This document shows, piece after piece, positions 19,167-23,983 of a stretch of DNA of 23,983 bases. The position numbers were made by a program, and so were the translations under genes. This DNA comes from Burkholderiaceae bacterium (GTDB lineage Bacteria; Pseudomonadota; Gammaproteobacteria; Burkholderiales; Burkholderiaceae): positions 1 through 23,983 of the forward strand of contig JASLEM010000245.1 in assembly GCA_030151165.1 (NCBI GenBank), given 5' to 3'. The notes beneath the pieces were generated by a model that searched no databases, had not been told where the DNA came from, and saw only the letters and a list, made by a program, of their open reading frames with translations. Every line of letters starts with the position of its first letter. The first letter of the stretch is position 1.

Positions 19167-19949
19167 ATGAGCGACCCGACCAAGGCGATCCACCACGCCG
19201 CCGAGGCCTACACGACCGCAGCCGACGCCTACGTGGTCGGCCGCCCCGACTACCCGCCCGAGGTCGCCGCGTGGCTGCGCGACGATCTGGGCCTCGACGA
19301 CACGCAGGTCGTCCTCGACCTCGGCGCCGGCACCGGCAAGTTCACGCAGCGGCTGGTCGCGACCGGCGCGCAAGTCATCGCCGTCGAACCCGTCACCGAG
19401 ATGCTCGCCAAGCTGTCGGCCGCGCTGCCGCGCGTCGAGGCGCTCAACGGCACGGCCACGCAGATCCCGTTGGCGGACGCGTCCGTCGACGTCGTCGTCT
19501 GCGCGCAGGCCTTCCACTGGTTCGCCACGCCCGAATCGCTGCGCGAGATCCACCGCGTGTTGAAGCCAGGAGGCCGGCTGGGCCTGATCTGGAACATGCG
19601 CGACGCCCGCGTGCCCTGGGTCGCCAAGCTCGACGCGATCGTCAACCGCTTCGAAGGCGACACGCCGCGCTACTACACCGGCACCTGGAAGCAGGCCTTC
19701 CCGCACGCCGGCTTCGGCCCGTTCGCCAAGCGCCACTTCGCGCAGGGCCACACCGGATCGGCCGACGACGTGATCCTCAACCGCGTCCGCTCGACCAGCT
19801 TCATCGCGGCGCTGCCCGATACGGTGCGCGCGAAGGTCGACGCGGAACTGCGCGCGCTGATCGACGGCGAACCGCTGCTCGCGGGCAAGGCGACGGTCAC
19901 CGTGCCGTACGAGACGGCGGCGTTCGTGGCCGTGAGGACAGGAGACTGA
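19167..19949 (+). CDS. Class I SAM-dependent methyltransferase
   Basis: This 260-residue cytoplasmic methyltransferase has a Rossmann core with motif I VLDLGAGTGKFT (about 49-60), motif II VIAVEP, a motif III-like IPLADASVDVVVCAQAFHWF, and the post-III RVLKPGGRLGLIWNMRD. The N-terminal AAEAYTTAADAYVVGRPDYP with Y-x-x-G-R-P-x-Y-P is typical of a methyltransferase group near the UbiE/Methyltransf_11 families. The substrate cannot be deduced. AGGAG is 6 nt upstream of the ATG at 19167; the longer frame from 19122 lacks such a site. It converges with argH, with a 42-bp gap and no obvious T-tailed terminator. Confidence 0.85.
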   Translation: MSDPTKAIHHAAEAYTTAADAYVVGRPDYPPEVAAWLRDDLGLDDTQVVLDLGAGTGKFTQRLVATGAQVIAVEPVTEMLAKLSAALPRVEALNGTATQIPLADASVDVVVCAQAFHWFATPESLREIHRVLKPGGRLGLIWNMRDARVPWVAKLDAIVNRFEGDTPRYYTGTWKQAFPHAGFGPFAKRHFAQGHTGSADDVILNRVRSTSFIAALPDTVRAKVDAELRALIDGEPLLAGKATVTVPYETAAFVAVRTGD

Positions 19950-19991
19950 GTCGGCGGGGGCGGGGCAGGCCGAGGCGGGCCCGGGAGCCGC

Positions 19992-21425
19992 TCAGCCCAG
20001 GCGCGCCCGATGCCGCGCGATCTGCCGCTTGGCCTCCACCGGCGCCGTCCCGCCGATCACCTGGCGGGCGTTGAGCGAACCCTGCAGCGTCAGCACGCCA
20101 TAGACGTCCTCGCCGATGCTGGCGTGGAAGCCTTGCAGCACGTCGAGCGGCAGGTCGGCCAGGTCGAGGCCGCGGTCGATGCCGACCTTGACGGCGTGCG
20201 CGACGACCTCGTGCGCGTCGCGGAAGGGCACGCCCTTGCGCACCAGGTAGTCGGCAAGATCGGTCGCGGTCGCGTAGCCGCGCTTGGCGGCGCGCTCCAT
20301 CGCGTCCGGCTTGGCAGTGAGCCCGCCGGAACGGGACCCGGTCGCGGTATCGACCTCGCCGCCGACCATCTCGGCCATGATGCGCAGCGTGTCCTTGACG
20401 GTGTCGACCGTGTCGAACAGCGGCTCCTTGTCTTCCTGGTTGTCCTTGTTGTACGTCAGTGGCTGGCCCTTCATCAGCGTGATGAGCGCCATCAGATGGC
20501 CGACCACGCGCCCGCTCTTGCCGCGCGCGAGTTCGGCGACGTCCGGGTTGCGCTTCTGCGGCATGATCGACGAGCCGGTGCAGTAGCGGTCGCTCAGGTC
20601 GACGTAGCCGAAGTTCTGGTTCATCCACAGCACGATCTCCTCGGCCATGCGCGAGACGTGCACCATCACGATCGTCGCGAAGGACGAGAACTCGATCGCG
20701 AAGTCGCGGTCGCTGACGGCGTCGAGCGAGTTCTGGCAGACGCCGTCGAAGCCGAGCGTCTTCGCGACCCGCTCGCGGTCGAGCGGATAGCTGGTGCCGG
20801 CGAGCGCGGCCGCACCGAGCGGCAGGCGGTTGACGCGCTTGCGGACGTCGGCGAGGCGCTCGGCGTCGCGCGCGAACATCTCGACGTAGGCCAGCAGGTG
20901 GTGCGCGAAGCTGATCGGCTGCGCGACCTGCAGGTGGGTGTAGCCGGGCATCACGGTCTCGGTGTGCTTGTCCGCGACCGCGAGCAGCGCGTTCTGCATC
21001 TCGACCAGCAGCACCGCGATCTCGTCGATCTCGCCGCGCAGCCACAGGCGCACGTCTGTCGCGACCTGGTCGTTGCGCGAGCGGCCGGTGTGCAGGCGCT
21101 TGCCGGCGTCGCCGACGAGCTGCGTCAGGCGCGCCTCGATGTTCAGGTGCACGTCCTCGAGCTCGAGCTTCCACTCGAAGCGGCCGGCCTCGATGTCGGC
21201 GCGGATCTGCGCCATGCCGCGCTCGATGTCGGCGAAGTCCTGCGCCGCGATCACGCCCTGCGCGGCCAGCATCCCGGCGTGCGCGAGGCTGCCGGCGATG
21301 TCGGCCTGCCAGAGGCGCTTGTCGAAGTCGACGCTCGCGGTGTAGCGCTTGACCAGCTCGCTCATCGGCTCCGAGAACAGGGCCGACCAGGCCTGGGACT
21401 TCTTGTCGAACTGGTTGTCGCTCAT
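19992..21425 (-). CDS. argH: Argininosuccinate lyase
   Basis: This is the last enzyme of arginine synthesis, splitting argininosuccinate into arginine and fumarate in the cytoplasm. At 477 residues it is full length. Diagnostic motifs are N-terminal [20 protein letters not shown], the [13 protein letters not shown] loop, [11 protein letters not shown] with the family His, and the fumarase/ASL signature [12 protein letters not shown] with the catalytic serine loop around Ser285-286. The ATG at 21425 gives the expected N-terminus. The frame stays open upstream to 23708, but that extension has no ArgH character and crosses algZ and algR on the other strand. Divergent from algZ, a neighbourhood known in Pseudomonas and Burkholderiales. 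Confidence 0.97.
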   Translation of the reverse strand: MSDNQFDKKSQAWSALFSEPMSELVKRYTASVDFDKRLWQADIAGSLAHAGMLAAQGVIAAQDFADIERGMAQIRADIEAGRFEWKLELEDVHLNIEARLTQLVGDAGKRLHTGRSRNDQVATDVRLWLRGEIDEIAVLLVEMQNALLAVADKHTETVMPGYTHLQVAQPISFAHHLLAYVEMFARDAERLADVRKRVNRLPLGAAALAGTSYPLDRERVAKTLGFDGVCQNSLDAVSDRDFAIEFSSFATIVMVHVSRMAEEIVLWMNQNFGYVDLSDRYCTGSSIMPQKRNPDVAELARGKSGRVVGHLMALITLMKGQPLTYNKDNQEDKEPLFDTVDTVKDTLRIMAEMVGGEVDTATGSRSGGLTAKPDAMERAAKRGYATATDLADYLVRKGVPFRDAHEVVAHAVKVGIDRGLDLADLPLDVLQGFHASIGEDVYGVLTLQGSLNARQVIGGTAPVEAKRQIARHRARLG

Positions 21426-21507
21426 CACGTCTTTCGCGCAGGCTAGCGCCCTCGTGGACGCGGGGGCGCGGCGCGCTGCGTCGGGAAGGCCGTCAGGGAT
21501 GACCCTG

Positions 21508-21513
21508 ATTGTA
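21508..21513 (-). promoter_or_regulatory. Candidate -10 element for argH
   Basis: Read toward argH the hexamer is TACAAT, one base from TATAAT, 82 bp before the start codon. The matching -35 position (ACCGAC at 17-bp spacing) is weak, so only the -10 is suggestive. Confidence 0.3.
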
Positions 21514-21567
21514 GGCGTGGCGGCGCGGCCGTCGGTCGGCGCGCGGCTGCCGTCGGGCCGACGCGCT

Positions 21568-21596
21568 TTGCCGCCGCCGCCGCGCTCGCCCACAAT
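21568..21596 (+). promoter_or_regulatory. Candidate sigma-70 promoter of algZ, near-leaderless
   Basis: TTGCCG (21568-21573) and CACAAT (21591-21596) are separated by exactly 17 bp. Predicted transcription would begin around 21603, only about 3 nt before the ATG at 21606. There is no Shine-Dalgarno before that ATG, consistent with a leaderless or nearly leaderless message. Confidence 0.45.
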
Positions 21597-21605
21597 GCAC
21601 CCGGC

Positions 21606-22643
21606 ATGGACACCGTCTCCGCCTCCACCACGCTCCTCGGCGACACCACGCTCGCCGTGCCGCGCCACGCCGCCGTGCCCGCGCTGTGCGAGGCCGGCGT
21701 GGTGCTGCGCGTGCTGCTGTTCGTCGAGCTGACCGCCACCGTCGGCGCGGCGTTCGGCAGCGGCGACGTCTCGACCTGGTTGCTGCGCACCGCGCTCGCC
21801 GCCGCCATCGCCGTGCCGGGCACGCTCGCCTGGCTGCTCGCGGCCTGCAGCGCCAAGGGCTTGCTCGCGAAGCTGCCCGCGCCCGGGCGTCTCGCGTGCG
21901 CGGGTCTCGCCGGCGGCGCGGCTGCGTGGCTCGCGTGCCTCACGTTGCGGCTGGTCGGGATCGGGCCGGCCGAGCTGTCCGGCGTCGGCGCGATCGTCGG
22001 CGCGGGCGCGTTGATGGGCGCGGTCGTCTACCACTGGCTGGAGCTGCGCCTGCGCACCATGCTGCCGCTCGCGACGCAGGCCGGCCTGATGGAGCTGCAG
22101 TCGCGCGTGCAGCCGCATTTCCTGTTCAACACGCTCAACACGGCGATCGCGCTGGTCGCGGTCGACCCGGCGCGCGCCGAGGAAGTGCTGGAGGATCTCG
22201 CCGAGCTGTTCCGCGCCGCGCTCGGCGCGCTGGAGGCCGAGTCGACGCTGGGCGAGGAGATCCGCCTCGCGCGCCTCTACCTCGCCATCGAGGGCATGCG
22301 CTTCGGCAAGCGGCTGCAGGTCGACTGGGACGTCGAGGACGCCGCCACCGCGGCCCGCGTGCCGCCGCTGATCCTGCAGCCGCTGGTGGAGAACGCCGTG
22401 CGCCACGGCGTCGAGCCGAGCGACGCCGGCGGCCGCGTGCAGGTGCGGGCGCGCGTGCGCAACAAGCGCGCCTGGGTGCAGGTTACCAACACGTTGGGCG
22501 GCGGCGTGCCGCATCCGGGCCACGGCATCGGCCTGGCGAGCGCGCGCGAGCGCCTGAACCTGATGCACGACCTGAACGCCGAATTCCACGCCGGCCCGAC
22601 CGACGACGGCCGCTACCGCGTGCGCTTCGCCGTGCCGCTCTGA
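21606..22643 (+). CDS. algZ: LytS/AlgZ (FimS)-type sensor histidine kinase
   Basis: This 345-residue membrane kinase of the His_kinase (LytS/YehU) family has about four TMs in the first 145 residues and no periplasmic sensor domain. The kinase core [20 protein letters not shown] has phospho-acceptor His171. The ATPase domain has N-box [13 protein letters not shown] and a G-box [12 protein letters not shown]. It ends [10 protein letters not shown]. The partner is the LytTR regulator 27 nt downstream. In Pseudomonas the AlgZ/AlgR pair next to argH controls alginate, twitching motility and virulence; here only the architecture and neighbourhood are shared. The name is by analogy. Confidence 0.85.
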   Translation: MDTVSASTTLLGDTTLAVPRHAAVPALCEAGVVLRVLLFVELTATVGAAFGSGDVSTWLLRTALAAAIAVPGTLAWLLAACSAKGLLAKLPAPGRLACAGLAGGAAAWLACLTLRLVGIGPAELSGVGAIVGAGALMGAVVYHWLELRLRTMLPLATQAGLMELQSRVQPHFLFNTLNTAIALVAVDPARAEEVLEDLAELFRAALGALEAESTLGEEIRLARLYLAIEGMRFGKRLQVDWDVEDAATAARVPPLILQPLVENAVRHGVEPSDAGGRVQVRARVRNKRAWVQVTNTLGGGVPHPGHGIGLASARERLNLMHDLNAEFHAGPTDDGRYRVRFAVPL

Positions 22644-22670
22644 ACCGGGAGACCCATGGGAGACCGCGAC

Positions 22671-23311
22671 ATGCGCCGGCTGCAAGTCCTGATCGTCGAC
22701 GACGAGGAGCTCGCGCGCCTGCGCCTGCGCAGCCTGCTCGCCGACTGCGCGCTGCCCGGGGCCGAGGTCGTCGGCGAAGCCGGCAGCGCGGCCGAGGCGC
22801 TGCACAAGCTGTCGGCCGCGCCCGTCGACCTCGTGCTGCTGGACATCCAGATGCCCGGCCTCGGCGGCCTGCAGCTCGCCGAGCGCATGCGCTCGCTCGC
22901 GTCGCCGCCCAAGGTGGTGTTCGTCACCGCGCACGCCGAGCACGCGTTGAAGGCCTTCGAGATCGACGCCGTCGACTACCTCACCAAGCCCGTGCGCCGC
23001 GCGCGGCTGCAGGAGGCGCTGGTGCGCGTCGCGCAACGCCTGGATCGCGTCGCGCCGGCCGCGCCCGCGAAGCCGGCCGCGCCCGCCGAACAGCCGGTGC
23101 TGGTCGTCAGCGACCGTGGCCGCGTGCAGCGCGTGCCGGTGGCCGACATCCTGTACCTCAAGGCCGAACTCAAATACGTGACGCTGCGCACGCCGGCGCA
23201 CGCCTACGTGCTGGACGACTCGCTGTCCGACCTCGAGCAGCGCCTTGGCGACGTGATGCTGCGCATCCACCGCAACGCGCTCGTCGCGCGCACGGCGGTC
23301 ACCAAACTCGA
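22671..23311 (+). CDS. algR: LytTR-family response regulator AlgR, 3' end cut by an inverted join
   Basis: The receiver (about 1-120) has Asp10-Asp11 in [11 protein letters not shown], phospho-acceptor Asp58 in LLDIQMPG, Thr86 and Lys106 in DYLTKP. An Ala/Pro linker (about 127-140) leads to a LytTR DNA-binding domain (about 141-213: [34 protein letters not shown]). After that Leu, the AlgR-like sequence stops: the frame runs into inverted sequence of a second algR and stays open to 23888. So roughly the last 25-35 residues, including the usual SRRQ-type end, are missing. The ATG at 22671 (GGGAG 8 nt upstream) is chosen over 22656 because it aligns with the start of the second copy. Confidence 0.8.
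23307..23311. other. Join point of the two inverted algR copies (5-bp shared CTCGA)
   Basis: Left of this point the plus strand reads ...ACCAAACTCGA (TKLE, first copy). Right of it the sequence is the reverse complement of GCCGTGCAGGTCGAG (AVQVE, second copy). CTCGA fits both, so it is the microhomology at the join. Confidence 0.6.
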
Positions 23312-23702
23312 CCTGCACGGCCCAGCCTTCGGCGTCGCCGTCGCCGGCGCCATCGCTGGGCGCGCGCCGCTCCAGCTTCGTGACGGCCGTGCGCGCCACG
23401 AGCGCGTTGCGATGGATGCGCAGCATGACGTCGCCCAGGCGCTGCTCCAGATCCGACAGCGAGTCGTCCAGCACGTACGCATGCGCCGGGGTGCGCAGGG
23501 TGACGTACTTGAGCTCCGCCTTCAGGTACAGGATGTCGGCGACCGGGACGCGCTGCACGCGCCCGCGATCGCTGACGACCAGCACCGGCTGTTCGGCAGC
23601 CGGGGCCGGCCGGGCCGGCGACGCGCAGTCGGCCAGCAGGCTGCGCATGCGCAGGCGCGCCAGCTCCTCGTCGTCGACGATCAGCACCTTCAGGCGCGTC
23701 AT
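23307..23702 (-). pseudogene. Second, inverted algR copy lacking most of the receiver domain
   Basis: It starts with [27 protein letters not shown] like algR, then jumps in frame to a short Pro/Ala linker and [16 protein letters not shown]. About 103 receiver residues, including the phospho-acceptor Asp and conserved Lys, are absent. The LytTR part is identical in protein sequence to the first copy for 73 residues, but about 25 codons differ silently. It continues past TKL with [22 protein letters not shown], a plausible AlgR C-terminal region, then meets the first copy. GGAGA lies 9 nt before the ATG at 23702. It may be a chimeric contig end rather than a genomic pseudogene. Confidence 0.7.
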
Positions 23703-23733
23703 GGGCAAGGTCTCCGCGTCATCGTCGGTCGGG

Positions 23734-23983
23734 TCACAGCGGCACGGCCAGGCGCACGCGGTAGCGGCCGCCGTCGATCGGGCCGGCCTGGAATTCGGAA
23801 CGGAAGTCGTGCATCAGGCGCAGGCGCTCGCGCGCGCCGGCCAGGCCGATGCCGTGGCCCGCCGGGCCGGCGTTGCCCACGGTGTTGACGACCTGCACCC
23901 ACGCGCGTCCGTTGCGCACCCGCGCGCGGATCTGCACGCGCCCGCCCTCGTCGTTGGGCTCGACGCCGTGGCGCACCGCATTC
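23734..23983 (-). CDS. Second algZ-like kinase, C-terminal part only (runs off the window)
   Basis: The visible 83 residues begin in the N-box ([14 protein letters not shown]) and end in [10 protein letters not shown], with G-box [17 protein letters not shown]. They align end to end with the last part of the algZ product at 21606 but with many substitutions and one small gap ([14 protein letters not shown] against [15 protein letters not shown]). The gap to the following algR copy is 31 nt, against 27 nt in the first pair, so the whole operon structure is repeated in inverted orientation. The 5' part lies beyond position 23983. Confidence 0.85.
   Translation of the reverse strand, partial: NAVRHGVEPNDEGGRVQIRARVRNGRAWVQVVNTVGNAGPAGHGIGLAGARERLRLMHDFRSEFQAGPIDGGRYRVRLAVPL

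Noticed and set aside
19992..23708. A single 1238-codon minus-strand frame joining the LytTR domain of the second algR to argH
   Set aside because: The middle part (about 21430-23300) is antisense to algZ and algR and is Arg/Ala/Gln-rich with no fold signal. Lack of stops is expected at this GC content. ArgH has its own proper start at 21425.
22656..23888. A 410-residue plus-strand frame as an extended AlgR
   Set aside because: Everything after about residue 213 is read antisense to the second algR copy and is low-complexity; it is an effect of the inverted join.

Overview
The window is a very GC-rich, densely coded bacterial segment with strong G/C preference at third codon positions. Many long antisense open frames are therefore shadows. 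A divergent argH / algZ-algR locus, an IorAB-type molybdenum hydroxylase with its own cytochrome, a LexA-type SOS box and the protein family mix point to a betaproteobacterium. Burkholderiales is my best guess; this is inference from gene content, not a database match. No rRNA, tRNA, CRISPR array or insertion sequence is recognisable.

Layout. 1-763: a (CTCGAC)10 hexanucleotide tract and a small exported NTF2/SnoaL-like protein. 788-5279, minus strand: a Bcr/CflA-type drug exporter, an FMN-dependent L-lactate dehydrogenase (LldD family), DNA polymerase IV with a near-consensus LexA box, and a DUF2177 membrane protein. 5462-6537, plus strand: a DUF1345 membrane protein and a small secreted Lys/Ala-rich protein. 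6538-15596, plus strand: one coherent module made of a sigma-54 promoter with upstream repeats, a membrane-fusion protein, an ABC ATPase, a TolC-type outer-membrane protein, two different MacB/FtsX-type permeases, an NtrC-family response regulator and its membrane histidine kinase. It reads as an envelope-spanning ABC exporter controlled by its own sigma-54 two-component system. 15643-19070: a diheme cytochrome c (minus) divergent from iorA and iorB (plus), forming a periplasmic molybdenum hydroxylase with its electron acceptor. 19167-21425: a SAM methyltransferase convergent with argH. 21606-23983: an algZ-algR two-component pair running into an inverted, diverged second copy of the same pair.

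The two most notable points are the right end and the exporter promoter. At the right end, algZ-algR (plus) meets algR'-algZ' (minus) tail to tail at a 5-bp shared sequence. Over 73 shared codons the proteins are identical, while I count about 25 silent nucleotide differences. The second AlgR lacks 103 residues of its receiver in frame, and neither AlgR has a natural C-terminus. That fits a chimeric join between two related lineages better than a recent duplication, but a real rearrangement is not excluded. Upstream of the exporter, a sigma-54 -24/-12 element lies just before the first gene, with TGTCCG repeats 70-100 bp further upstream. The only sigma-54 activator in the window is encoded at the end of the same gene cluster.
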